DNA of 64,000 nt, taken from NCBI RefSeq assembly GCF_001718415.1, contig NZ_CP013378.1, forward strand, positions 1,922,001-1,986,000, read 5' to 3'. Both the position numbers and the translations under genes were made by a program. Position 1 is the first letter of the stretch. Each line of letters opens with the position of its first letter. Under the pieces are notes generated by a model. It was not told the origin of the DNA. It ran no database searches and worked only from the letters and a program-made list of their open reading frames with translations. Below are positions 43,979 to 53,616 of this stretch, piece by piece. Origin of the DNA: Burkholderia pseudomultivorans. GTDB taxonomy: Bacteria > Pseudomonadota > Gammaproteobacteria > Burkholderiales > Burkholderiaceae.

Positions 43979-45337
43979 CTAGCGCTTTTCGATCAACACC
44001 TTCATCGCCTCGACCGTCCTGTCGATCTGCGCCTCGCTATGCGTGCAAGCGATGAAGAACCGCAACCGCGCCGACTGTTCCGGCACGGCCGGATACAGGA
44101 TCGGCTGCACATTGATACCCTGCTCGAACAGCGCGTCCGACCACTTGGTGGCCCGCAACGAACTGCCGAGAATCGCCGGAATGACGGCAATCCCCGCGCT
44201 GCTGCCCGTATCGATCCCCGCGGCCTTGGCCTGGGCAAGAAAATACTGTCCGCGCGCCTGCAGCGTCGCCACGCGCTCGGGCAACTCCAGCATGCGCTGC
44301 AGCGCCGCGAGGGACGCCGCGGCCACCGGCGGCGGCATGCCTACGCTGTACAGGAACCCCGGCGCGAGAAACTTCAGATGCTCGACGAGCGCCGTCTCGC
44401 CGGCGATATAACCACCGCAGCCGGCCAGCGATTTGCTCAGCGTACCCATCCAGATATCGACGGCATCGCCGGCGAGGCCGAAGTGCTCGCGAATCCCGCG
44501 CCCCGTCTTGCCCATCACGCCCATCGAATGCGCTTCATCCACCATCAGGAATGCCCGATGGCGGCGCTTGATGTCGACGAAGCGCGGCAGGTCGGGGTAG
44601 TCGCCGTCCATGCTGTAGATGCCTTCCAGCACGATCAGCACGCGTTCGAACTGGTGCCGCTGCTCGGTCAGCAGCCGTTCGAGCGCATCGGCGTCGTTGT
44701 GCGCGAACGAAAAGCGCTTCGCGCCGGAAAGCTGGATCCCCTGCAGCACGCTGTTGTGGATCAGCTCGTCGTGGATCACCAGATCGCGCGGCCCGAACAG
44801 ATAACCGATCGTGGTCACGTTGGCCGCATGACCACTCACGAACGTGATCGCGTCGTCCACGCCGTACAGATCGGCGAGCGCACGTTCGAGTTCGCGGTGA
44901 ATCGGGCGTTCGCCCGACACCAGGCGGCTGGCCGACACCGACGTGCCGTACCGGTCGATCGCATCCTTCGCCGCTTGCGAGACAACCGGGTCGCCCGACA
45001 TGTCGAGGTAGTTGTAGCTCGCGTAATTGACATACGTATTGCCGGCGATATCGGTCTGCGCGCCGGCGGTGCCTTCGTGCAGCTTGAAGAACGGGCTGCG
45101 CACGCCGAGGCGGGCGGCACCGTCGTTCATGATGCGCAGCTGGCGGTAGCCCGGATACTGGTCGAAGCGCGTGTACGCGTCGGGTACCGACGAGGCCGTT
45201 TTCCGGCCCGCGACGGGCGCAGCCGCGGGCTGGTCGCGTCCGGCTTCGCGCAGCTTGCGCTCGAGTGCCTGCTGGATGAGCTTGTTCTTCAGGGCCGAGG
45301 TCAGGCCCGGCAGGCCGGTGGTTTTGGTCTTGCTCAT
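43979..45337 (-). CDS. wcbT: Alpha-oxoamine synthase (WcbT; AONS/serine-palmitoyltransferase-like)
   Basis: A 452-residue PLP enzyme of fold type I, alpha-oxoamine synthase group. NYASYNYLDMSGDP and the substrate loop ALADLYGVDDAITFVSGHAAN are typical; VDEAHSMGVMG holds the PLP-ring aspartate, and TLSKSLAGCGGYIAG the Schiff-base lysine near residue 302. These enzymes condense an acyl thioester with an amino acid, losing CO2. An extra 60-residue N-terminal arm (Lys/Ala-rich) is not found in BioF. Lying 7 bp after an ACP-ending synthase, it probably takes the acyl chain from that ACP instead of CoA; the amino acid is unknown. Biotin synthesis is unlikely here. Confidence 0.9.
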   Translation of the reverse strand: MSKTKTTGLPGLTSALKNKLIQQALERKLREAGRDQPAAAPVAGRKTASSVPDAYTRFDQYPGYRQLRIMNDGAARLGVRSPFFKLHEGTAGAQTDIAGNTYVNYASYNYLDMSGDPVVSQAAKDAIDRYGTSVSASRLVSGERPIHRELERALADLYGVDDAITFVSGHAANVTTIGYLFGPRDLVIHDELIHNSVLQGIQLSGAKRFSFAHNDADALERLLTEQRHQFERVLIVLEGIYSMDGDYPDLPRFVDIKRRHRAFLMVDEAHSMGVMGKTGRGIREHFGLAGDAVDIWMGTLSKSLAGCGGYIAGETALVEHLKFLAPGFLYSVGMPPPVAAASLAALQRMLELPERVATLQARGQYFLAQAKAAGIDTGSSAGIAVIPAILGSSLRATKWSDALFEQGINVQPILYPAVPEQSARLRFFIACTHSEAQIDRTVEAMKVLIEKR

Positions 45338-45344
45338 GTCGCGC

Positions 45345-48300
45345 TTATCGGATCATGCGTTGCGGCTTGTGGCCCGCTTCTTGTGCGGCCTTGATTTCGT
45401 CGGTGAACTCGGCGAGCGCTTCGCTGGAAACGTCCTCGGTATGCTGGGCCACCACGTGCGCGACCTGCTGAGCGACGGTATCCGGCTCGGCCGGCTCGTC
45501 GCCGCGCAGCACTTCGATCAGGCGCGTCGCCAGCTTGGTCATGGTGGGGCTCTCGGAGAGCGCCATGACCGGCAGCCGGACGCCGAAGCGGCTTTCGAGC
45601 GCCACCACCAGTTCCACGCCCATCAGCGAATCGAGGCCCATGTCGTAAACCGAACGGTCGGGGTCGATCTTGTCGGCCGGCACGCGCAGGATCTCGCTGA
45701 CTTCATGCTTGATCATGTCGACCACCGCGGGGTGCAGTTCCTCGTCGTTCAGCGTGGCCAGCAACTCGGCGACGTCGTCGCTGCCGTCCTCGTCCTGATG
45801 CGAGGTCGCCGCATCGCGCGCCACCCAGGCGAACTTCGGCGTTTGCGCGCTCGGCAGGAAGCGGGCCAGCGAGCGCCAGTCGAGTTCGAGCACGCCGAGG
45901 TCGCCGGTGTCGGCGAGCAGCATGTCTTCGAGTGCGTCGAGCGCCGTCGCGGCGGGCAGGGCGCTGCCGCCCATGCGGTTTTGCAGCGCGTCCTTGACCT
46001 TCTGGTTGCGCGCGAGGAAGCCGGCATCGGCAATCGCGCCCCAGCGCGGGCTGGTGGCGGGCAAGCCGCGCGCGCGCCGGTGGCGGGCCAGCGCCTCGAG
46101 CCAGCCGTTTGCGGCCACGTAATTCGACTGGCCCGGGTTGCCGAACAGCGTGGTGCCCGACGAATGGAACACGAAAAAGTCCAGCGGCAGCGCGCGAGTC
46201 AGTTCGTCGAGGTGCAGCGCGCCGACGATCTTGGGTGCCATCACGCGTTCGATTTGCGCGGCGGTCGCTCCGCGCACGAGGCCGTCGTCGATGACCATCG
46301 CGGCATGCACGATGCCGCGCAGCGGCGGCATCTGCGCTTCCACATGCGCGAGCAGTGCGGCGAGCGCCGCGCGGTCGGTCACGTCGCACGGCGCGGCATG
46401 CACGGCGACGCCGCGTTCGCGCAGTACGGCGATCGCTTCCTGCGCTTCTTCCGACGCCGGGCCGCTGCGGCTCACGAGCACCAGATGGCGCGCACCCTTG
46501 TCGGCCAGCCATTGCGCGGTGCGCAGCCCGAATCCGGACAGGCCCCCGGTGACGAGATAGCTCGCGTCGTCGCGCAGCTTCAATTCGCCGTCGCTCGCGA
46601 CCGCTGGCGCGGGGGCGTTCGCGTGCAGGCCGCGACGATAGGTGATCACGATCTTGCCGATCTGGCGCGCCTGCTGCATGTGGCGGAACGCATCGACGAT
46701 GTCGTTCGCGTCGAACGCGTGATATGGCAGCGGGCGCAGCACGCCTTCCTCGAACAGCGCCATCATCTCGCCGTACAGGCGCCGGGTCAGGTCGGGGCGC
46801 TTCGACATCAGCTGATCGGCATCGATGCCGAAGTAGCTGATGTTGTTGCGGAACGGGCGCAGGCCAATGCGCGTGTTCTCGTAGAAGTCGCGCTTGCCCA
46901 GCTCCAGGAACCGGCCGAACGGCTTCAGCGCACGCAGGTTGCGGTTGATGGCTTCGCCTGCGAGCGAATTCAGCACGACGTCGACGCCTTCGCCGTCGGT
47001 GGCCGCGAGGATTTCGTCGGCGAAGTCGAGCGAGCGCGAATCGTAGATGTGCTTCACGCCCATCAGGCGCAGGAAGTCGCGTTTCTCGTCCGAACCGGCA
47101 CTCGCGTGAATCTCCGCGCCGATCCATTGCGCGAACTGGATTGCCGCGATGCCGACGCCGCCGGCCGCGCCGTGGATCAGCACGCGTTCGCCGGGCTCGA
47201 GCCGCGCGAGGTGATGCAGCGCGTAGTAGACGGTGAAGAACGTGCTCGGGATCGTCGCCGCGGCCTCGAACGACAGGCTGCGCGGGATGTGCGACAGCGC
47301 GCTCGGCTGGGTCACGACGACGTTGCCGAAGCTGGCTGGCCCGAAGCCGACCACCGCGTCGCCTGCCTTGTAGCCGGTGACCTTGCGGCCCACGCGCTCG
47401 ACGACGCCCGAGAACTCGAGGCCCAGCGTCGGGCCGGCAAAGCCGTTTTCGATCGCTTCGTCGGACAGCAGTCCCAGCGTGTACATCACGTCGCGGAAAT
47501 TCAGGCCGGTGGCCTCGACGCGAATTTGCAACTCGTCCTCGCGCATGTCGGGCAGCGGATGGGCTTCCCAGCGCAGGTTGCGCAACTGACCCGGCACTTC
47601 GAAACCGAGGCGCAGCGCGGTGTCCGCGGCGGAGGCGGGCGCTGCCGGCGATTCGGCATGCGGGCGCGGGTTCTTGCGCAGGCGCGGTGCATAACGTTCG
47701 CCGGCTGCGCCCAGCGCGACTTCCTGCTCGCCGTCCGGCCACAGCAGTTCACGCGCGAGTGCTTCCAGCGGCACTGGAGCAGCCTGCGGCAGGTCGACGA
47801 GACGCACGTCGAATCCGGCGGCCTCGTTGATCATCGTGCGGCCGTAGAGCCACAGCGACGCATCGTTCAGCGTCGCATAACCGTCGACTTGCGCGGCGGG
47901 CAGGAACGGCGCGGCGCCGGCGGTCAGCAGCCACAGCGTGGTCTTCAGGCCGGCGCGTTCGCTTGCCGACGCGAGCCCGGCGGCCAGCGCACAGCGCTGC
48001 ACCTGAGCCTGCAGCAGGCGTTGCGGATCGTCGGCGTCCAGGTTCGCGCCGCTGGCGAGGCCCGCAAGATGCACGATGCCGCGGATTTCGCCGAGCTCGG
48101 CTTGCGCGCGCTGCAGCAGCGCGTCCAGTTGCTCCGGCTTGACGTCGGTCTCGATGCGCACCGGCAAGCGGCGGCGGCTCGACAGGTGATCGGCCAGCTT
48201 GCGTGCGGCGCCGGATTCGCCGGCCGTATGCGCATCGGCGAGAATCAGCCAGCCGCCTTGCGGCACTTGCGGCTGCGCGACGGCGGACGCTTCCACGGGC

Positions 48301-51300
48301 AGGCCTGCCGCGAGCAGATAGGGGCCGCACGCGCTTTCCGGCGCGAGTTCCAGCGGCTCGTCGCAATCGAGGCCGAGCTGAGCCAGTTCGGATTGCCAGT
48401 AGGCCGCCGTGCGTTGCGGGGTGCCGGGCGTGCCGTCGGCGCGCTTGGTCCACCACGCGGCGTTGCCGCCGAAGATGAAGTCCATCCACGCGGCGGGTTG
48501 CGTGCCCCACAGCAGCAGCGTACCGCCGGGCTTCAGTCGGTTCGCGCCATATTGCAGCGCCTGGCGGGCCGCTTCGAGGCTGCCGAAGTCGCCATGGAAC
48601 ACGATCAGGTCGACGTCGCGGCGGGTGCTCGTCGCGTTGGCGTCGATCCGCTCGACCGACAGTTCGGGGCAGTGCTCGCGCAGGCGCTCCGCGTGTTCGA
48701 GCGCGGCGTCTTCGGAACTTGCGTAGCCGAAGTCGGCGACGGCGAAATCCAGATGGCGGCACAGCTCGGTTGCGACGCGCGATGCGCCGGCCCCGATTTC
48801 CAGGATGCCGACGCGCTGTTCGGGCGCGCGGGCGAGCAGTGCTTTCTCGAGATGGGCGCCCAGCGTGTCGGACAGCCGCTGGCTGGCCGCGTCGCCGAGC
48901 ACGTAGTGTGCGAGTTCGACGGGCGAGATGTCGCGCGGGCAGACGTTCGCCCACGCGGCTTCGCCGCTCAGCAGCGCCGGCAGGTGCAGGCCGATGCGCC
49001 CGGTCGCGTGGACCAGCGTGAAGTAATCGGGGTATTCGCGCAGCAGGCTGTTCCAGATGTCGGCCGTGCTGGCGCCGTCGTCCTGCGGCACGTCGATCTG
49101 CCAGTCCGGTGAATCGGCGAGCCGGCGTGCGCTGCGGGCGAGCAGCCAGTCGAGCAGCGGCGCCGCGTGCGGTGCGGCGTCGCGACAGGCGGTGAGCGCG
49201 CTCGCGTCGAGGCGGTCGTTCGTCGACAGCGTCAGCAGCGCGTCGGCGGCATAGCGGTCGCACAACGTTTCCAGCAGCGGATCGACTTCCTGCGCGTAGC
49301 GTTCGAGCAGGCCGTCCGTCACGATGGAGCGGACCATCGCGCGCAGCGCGGGCTGCAGCGCGTTGCGTCGCAGTGCGGGGTTCGCCTGTTGCGGGTGCTG
49401 CGGATGCGGGCTCGGAATCGCGGCGTAGTCGAGGAATGCGAGCGGTTCGGCATGCGACTTCGACAGGCGCACGCTGCGGAAGCGCGCTTCGCTGACGGCC
49501 GCGATCTGCTGCCCCTGTTCGTCGAACAGCGCGAATTCGGCGGTGAGCGAATGCGGCGCGCGCTTGAGCAGGCGTGCGCGCACGCGATGCGGCGTGCCGA
49601 GGCCGGCCCGCCAGCGCAGTCGGCCGATGCGGGTCGGCACGAACGCGACGCCCTGGCCGAGCGACGGATCATCCTTCAGCATCTGGATGATGAGCTGGAA
49701 CGTGCAGTCGAGCAGCGCCGGGTGCAGCAGGCTGTGCGGCAGGCTCGCGGCGAGCGCCGCTGGTGCGTGCAGCACGGCCACTACGTCGCGCGGCGATTCG
49801 AGCCAGCCGTGCGACACCGCCTGGAAGGCCGGGCCGTAGTCCAGCTCGGCCGCGCGCGTCAGCGCGAGGTGCGTCTCGCCCGTGAAATCGGGCTCGCGCG
49901 CGGGCAGGGCGGGTGCGGTTTCGGTCAGTTGCTGCGGGTTCGCACCCGACAGCAGGCGGCCGCTCGCATGCACGGTCCACGGGTCGGAGCTGCCGACCTG
50001 CTTGCTGCGCAGCCGGAAGCGGCCGTCGCTGTCGTCGAGCGACAGGCGCGTGATCTTGCTCGGCGTGGTCGACAGCAGCAGCGGCGCATGAATTTCCAGT
50101 TCCTCGATGTCCGCGTGATCGCCCGGGTGCCATTGCAGCGCGGCGGCGAGCGCGATTTCCGCGAAGCCGGAGCCCGGGAACACGGTCGCGTGGCCGACGA
50201 CATGGTCGGCCAGCCACGGCTGGAGGAGCGTATCGAGCTGGTTTTCCCACGCCGGTTGCGTCTGCTGGCTCATCTTGTAGCCGAGCAGCGGATGCACGCG
50301 GCGGCGTCCGAGCTGGTTCAGCGATTCGGTCGTGACCGGGTGCCAGTAGCGCTCGCGCTGCCATGCGTACGACGGCAGTTCGGCGCGGGCCGCGCCGGTC
50401 GGGAAGAAGTGCGCCCAGTCGATCGGCGCGCCGCTGATGATGGTCTGCGCGACGGCGGCCTGCACACGCTCGGGCGCGTCGTCGTTGCGACGGCCGGTCG
50501 GGATGCAGACGCCGGTCTTGCCGTGATGCTTGAGCATCTCGTTGACGTAGCTGCGCAGCACGGGCGCCGGGCCGACCTCGATCAGCACGTCGCTGCCTTG
50601 CGCGACGAGGTTGTCGAGTGCCTGCTCGAAGCGCACCGGGACGCGGATGTTGCGCCACCAGTAATCGGCATCGAGCGCTGCGCCGTCGAGCAGCGCGCCT
50701 TCGACGGTCGAGAAGAACGGCACGTCGCCGCGTTGCGGACGAATGTGCGCGAGCGCCTGCTTGAGCGGCGCTTCGATCGGATCCATCGCGCTGCTGTGGA
50801 ACGCGTAATCGAGATCGAGCTGCTTGTAGAACACGCGCCGCTCGGCCAGCACGTGGCCGACCTGCTCCAGCGCTTCCACGGCGCCCGCAAGCGTCGCGCC
50901 CTTGGTGCTGTTGTAGCCGGCGACGCACAGCGCGTGCTGAAGGCCGAGTTCGTCGAGCAGCGCGGCGGCGGCGACGCCGTCCATGCCGACTGCCGCCATG
51001 CGCCCCTTGCCCTTCGTGAGTCCCTGCTGCTGGCTACGGTGATAGATCACCGTGATCGCGTCGGCCAGCGTGAGCGCGCCGCATGCCCAGGCGGCGGCGA
51101 CTTCGCCGACGCTGTGTCCGGTGACGGCGGTGGGCTGCACGCCCTGCGCGGCGAGCATGCGCGTGATGCCGACCTGGATCGCGAAGAGGGCGGGCTGAGC
51201 GATTTCGGTGCGTTCGTAGACGTCGCCCTGCGCGTCGCGCTCGAACAGTTCCTTCAGCGACCAGCCGGCGAGTTTGACGAACAGCCCGTCGATGTCGGCG

Positions 51301-52973
51301 ACCGACTGCGCGAATACGGGATGCGCGAGCAGCTTGCCGCCCATGCCGGCCCACTGCGAACCGTTGCCCGAGTAGACGAACACCGGGCCCTGTGCGTCAC
51401 GCACGCCGACGCCGGTGTGCACGGCCGGATTCGCAGCGTCGTCCGCGCCGATCTGGTCGAGCAGTTGAGCGATGCTTTCGCTGTCCGCGCCGAATACCAC
51501 CGCGCGCTTGTCGTGCCAGTCGCGACGCAGTGCGGCTGCGTAGGCAACGTCGTACAGCGCGGGCGCGGACGGGCTGCGCAGCGTGTCGGCGAGCTGGCGG
51601 GCGTTGGCCTGCAGCGCGTCCGCGCTGCGGCCGGTCACGACGACCGGCACGGCGGCCGCCGGGTGTGACGCGGTGTCGGTGGCACGGACGGTTTCCGCCG
51701 GCGACTGCAGGATCACGTGCGCATTCGCGCCGCCGAAGCCGAACGAGTTCACGCCGATCGTCAGCGTGCCCGTTTCGCGCAGCGGATGGGGCTTCGTCAC
51801 GACCCGGATGTTCCAGTCGTCGAAGCGGATGTTCGGGTTGAATTCCTGGATGCCGATCGTGCCCGGCACCACGCGATGCTGCAGGCTGTAGACGGCCTTG
51901 ACCAACCCGGCGACGCCGGATGCCGCTTCGAGGTGTCCGAGGTTGCTCTTGACCGAGCCGATCGGCAGCGGTGCGCCGGCGGGGCGTCGCTGGCCGAGCG
52001 CCTGTCCGATCGCGCGGGTTTCGATCGGATCGCCGACCGGCGTGCCGGTGCCGTGCGCTTCCAGATAGTCGATGGCCTCGGGCGGAATGCCTGCCTGTTC
52101 GTAGACCTGCCGCATCAGCGCGGTCTGCGCGTCGACGCTCGGCACGGTCAGGCCGGACTTGCGACCGTCGGTGTTGACGGCGGTGCCGGCCACGACGGCG
52201 AGGATGCGATCGCCATCGGCGAGCGCCTGGTCGTAGTCCTTCAGCAGGAACAGGCCGCCGCCTTCGGAGCGCACGTAACCGTCGCCCGACGCGTCGAAGA
52301 CCTTGCATCGCCCGTTCGGCGACAGCATCGAGGCCTTCGAGAAGGTGATGAAGCCATACGGATGCAGGTGCAGGCTGACGCCGCCCGCGATCGCGTGGCT
52401 GATTTCGCCGTTCGCGATCGCGCGGCACGCGAGGTGGAACGCCACCATCGCGGACGAGCAGGCGGTATCGACCGCGAGACTCGGGCCGCGCAGGTCGAAG
52501 ACGTAGGACAGGCGGTTGGCGGCGATGCTGGCGGTGTTGCCGGTCGCCATCGAGGCGTCGACCGTGGCGAGATCGTCGGCCATCCGGTACGAGTAGTCGG
52601 CGCTGGCGATGCCGACGAATACGCCGCAATCGCTGCCGCGCAGCGACGAGGGCTTGACGCCCGCGTTTTCGATGCTTTCCCAGCAGAGTTCCAGCAACAG
52701 GCGTTGCTGAGGATCCATCAGCGCGGCTTCGCGCGGCGAGATGCCGAAGAAGTCGGCGTCGAAGCCCGAGACGTCGCCGATCGAACCGGCGGCGAACGTG
52801 TAAGCGGTGCCCGGATGTTCCTTGGCCGGATGCAGGTATGCATCCTTCGACCATCTGCCGGGCTCGACTTCCGTCACGCAGTCCTTGCCGTTGAGCAGAT
52901 CGCTCCAGTAGTGACGACTATCTGTTCCCGGAAATCGAAATGCCAATCCGACTAAAGCGACGCTTTTGCTCAT
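45345..52973 (-). CDS. wcbR: Highly reducing type I polyketide/fatty-acid synthase (WcbR)
   Basis: A 2542-residue one-module synthase. Domains in order: ketosynthase (VDTACSSAMVAFH, Cys near 167; YLEAHGTGTPVGDP; KSNLGHLEAASG), acyltransferase (GHSVGEVAAAW near 621), dehydratase (DHVVGHATVFPG near 926), a methyltransferase-like segment (VGILEIGAGASR near 1389), enoylreductase (HGAAGGVGIAAIQFA near 1937), ketoreductase (YLVTGGLSGFG near 2144) and ACP (MGLDSLMGVE near 2447). It has no thioesterase or reductase at the end. All reducing domains look intact, so the product should be a saturated chain made by repeated use. In B. pseudomallei the equivalent gene belongs to capsule I. Chain release is probably by WcbT. 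Confidence 0.94.
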   Translation of the reverse strand: MSKSVALVGLAFRFPGTDSRHYWSDLLNGKDCVTEVEPGRWSKDAYLHPAKEHPGTAYTFAAGSIGDVSGFDADFFGISPREAALMDPQQRLLLELCWESIENAGVKPSSLRGSDCGVFVGIASADYSYRMADDLATVDASMATGNTASIAANRLSYVFDLRGPSLAVDTACSSAMVAFHLACRAIANGEISHAIAGGVSLHLHPYGFITFSKASMLSPNGRCKVFDASGDGYVRSEGGGLFLLKDYDQALADGDRILAVVAGTAVNTDGRKSGLTVPSVDAQTALMRQVYEQAGIPPEAIDYLEAHGTGTPVGDPIETRAIGQALGQRRPAGAPLPIGSVKSNLGHLEAASGVAGLVKAVYSLQHRVVPGTIGIQEFNPNIRFDDWNIRVVTKPHPLRETGTLTIGVNSFGFGGANAHVILQSPAETVRATDTASHPAAAVPVVVTGRSADALQANARQLADTLRSPSAPALYDVAYAAALRRDWHDKRAVVFGADSESIAQLLDQIGADDAANPAVHTGVGVRDAQGPVFVYSGNGSQWAGMGGKLLAHPVFAQSVADIDGLFVKLAGWSLKELFERDAQGDVYERTEIAQPALFAIQVGITRMLAAQGVQPTAVTGHSVGEVAAAWACGALTLADAITVIYHRSQQQGLTKGKGRMAAVGMDGVAAAALLDELGLQHALCVAGYNSTKGATLAGAVEALEQVGHVLAERRVFYKQLDLDYAFHSSAMDPIEAPLKQALAHIRPQRGDVPFFSTVEGALLDGAALDADYWWRNIRVPVRFEQALDNLVAQGSDVLIEVGPAPVLRSYVNEMLKHHGKTGVCIPTGRRNDDAPERVQAAVAQTIISGAPIDWAHFFPTGAARAELPSYAWQRERYWHPVTTESLNQLGRRRVHPLLGYKMSQQTQPAWENQLDTLLQPWLADHVVGHATVFPGSGFAEIALAAALQWHPGDHADIEELEIHAPLLLSTTPSKITRLSLDDSDGRFRLRSKQVGSSDPWTVHASGRLLSGANPQQLTETAPALPAREPDFTGETHLALTRAAELDYGPAFQAVSHGWLESPRDVVAVLHAPAALAASLPHSLLHPALLDCTFQLIIQMLKDDPSLGQGVAFVPTRIGRLRWRAGLGTPHRVRARLLKRAPHSLTAEFALFDEQGQQIAAVSEARFRSVRLSKSHAEPLAFLDYAAIPSPHPQHPQQANPALRRNALQPALRAMVRSIVTDGLLERYAQEVDPLLETLCDRYAADALLTLSTNDRLDASALTACRDAAPHAAPLLDWLLARSARRLADSPDWQIDVPQDDGASTADIWNSLLREYPDYFTLVHATGRIGLHLPALLSGEAAWANVCPRDISPVELAHYVLGDAASQRLSDTLGAHLEKALLARAPEQRVGILEIGAGASRVATELCRHLDFAVADFGYASSEDAALEHAERLREHCPELSVERIDANATSTRRDVDLIVFHGDFGSLEAARQALQYGANRLKPGGTLLLWGTQPAAWMDFIFGGNAAWWTKRADGTPGTPQRTAAYWQSELAQLGLDCDEPLELAPESACGPYLLAAGLPVEASAVAQPQVPQGGWLILADAHTAGESGAARKLADHLSSRRRLPVRIETDVKPEQLDALLQRAQAELGEIRGIVHLAGLASGANLDADDPQRLLQAQVQRCALAAGLASASERAGLKTTLWLLTAGAAPFLPAAQVDGYATLNDASLWLYGRTMINEAAGFDVRLVDLPQAAPVPLEALARELLWPDGEQEVALGAAGERYAPRLRKNPRPHAESPAAPASAADTALRLGFEVPGQLRNLRWEAHPLPDMREDELQIRVEATGLNFRDVMYTLGLLSDEAIENGFAGPTLGLEFSGVVERVGRKVTGYKAGDAVVGFGPASFGNVVVTQPSALSHIPRSLSFEAAATIPSTFFTVYYALHHLARLEPGERVLIHGAAGGVGIAAIQFAQWIGAEIHASAGSDEKRDFLRLMGVKHIYDSRSLDFADEILAATDGEGVDVVLNSLAGEAINRNLRALKPFGRFLELGKRDFYENTRIGLRPFRNNISYFGIDADQLMSKRPDLTRRLYGEMMALFEEGVLRPLPYHAFDANDIVDAFRHMQQARQIGKIVITYRRGLHANAPAPAVASDGELKLRDDASYLVTGGLSGFGLRTAQWLADKGARHLVLVSRSGPASEEAQEAIAVLRERGVAVHAAPCDVTDRAALAALLAHVEAQMPPLRGIVHAAMVIDDGLVRGATAAQIERVMAPKIVGALHLDELTRALPLDFFVFHSSGTTLFGNPGQSNYVAANGWLEALARHRRARGLPATSPRWGAIADAGFLARNQKVKDALQNRMGGSALPAATALDALEDMLLADTGDLGVLELDWRSLARFLPSAQTPKFAWVARDAATSHQDEDGSDDVAELLATLNDEELHPAVVDMIKHEVSEILRVPADKIDPDRSVYDMGLDSLMGVELVVALESRFGVRLPVMALSESPTMTKLATRLIEVLRGDEPAEPDTVAQQVAHVVAQHTEDVSSEALAEFTDEIKAAQEAGHKPQRMIR

Positions 52974-53146
52974 GAGCTTCTTTCTTTTGTTGCTGGCTGA
53001 CTGTGTGATTTCCCTGTTAATGCGTGGAAGTACGAGACGGCCCGGATGTACGCGTATGGGAGTAGGAATTGCCGTGTCCGCCAGCCTTGGGACATGGGTG
53101 CGACCCGCGATTTTATCCCGAAAGCTGACCAGTACGTAAAATTCGA

Positions 53147-53162
53147 TCTTACGATCGTAAGA
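53147..53162. promoter_or_regulatory. 16-bp perfect palindrome upstream of wcbR
   Basis: TCTTACGATCGTAAGA reads the same on both strands. It lies about 175 bp upstream of the wcbR start codon, in a position suited to a dimeric regulator. No family can be named from it. Confidence 0.55.
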
Positions 53163-53250
53163 ATCCTAGTCGGCAGGCCGGGCGGGGCAGCCCGGGATTG
53201 CGTCCGCCGCGCGGGGATCGGCACATTGATTCGTAGGACGTTATATTGGG

Positions 53251-53267
53251 ATCATTCCCTGAATGAT
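53251..53267. promoter_or_regulatory. Inverted repeat ATCATTC-N3-GAATGAT upstream of wcbR
   Basis: Two perfect 7-base arms with a 3-base spacer, about 280 bp before the wcbR start. Shape and size suit a helix-turn-helix operator. Confidence 0.45.
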
Positions 53268-53561
53268 TGCTTACAGAGTGGGACGGTAAATCGTACTCGT
53301 CGGATATTTTCCCGTCGAGGGTCGGTATCGATGTGCCGGTAATATTTGCTTTTCCGACGATGCGTCCGGACCCCCGGCGGGGCGTTCCGGTCTCTCGTCC
53401 AGGCGCATTTTTCCGGGCTCATCGGAATCACGTATGAGGATTAAAACGCGCCGCGATCCGCACATGGCGGACAGCCATGCGCGAGGAAAAAAACGGGTAA
53501 CGGCTTGATAATAAATGTTTTAAATAATAATCAGGCGGCGAGTCGCATAACGACGGAAATA

Positions 53562-53600
53562 AAGCCGCCACCGCTCTTTTGAATGAGCGGCAGGCGGCTT
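53562..53600 (-). terminator. Terminator of the rml operon
   Basis: On the minus strand the stem AAGCCGCC / GGCGGCTT with an inner GCCGCTC / GAGCGGT stem ends in CTTTATTT, 17 bp after the rmlD stop. It separates rml from the wcbR control region. Confidence 0.75.
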
Positions 53601-53616
53601 GGTTTTGCAGCTTGCG

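Larger units (their letters stand above)
52974..53561. other. Long non-coding control region upstream of wcbR
   Basis: Nearly 590 bp without a supported gene, between wcbR and the rml terminator. It is AT-richer than the genes beside it and contains two perfect inverted repeats (53147-53162 and 53251-53267), listed separately. It most likely holds the wcbR promoter and regulator sites. Confidence 0.55.

Noticed and set aside
43979..45337. BioF (biotin synthesis) as the function of the alpha-oxoamine synthase
   Set aside because: No other biotin gene is nearby, the protein is longer at the N-terminus, and it is paired with a polyketide synthase in a capsule locus.
45171..49112. Plus-strand open frame of 1313 codons opposite wcbT and wcbR
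   Set aside because: It lies antisense to well-supported domains, and its composition (Arg, Ala, Gln, His) is that of a shadow frame.
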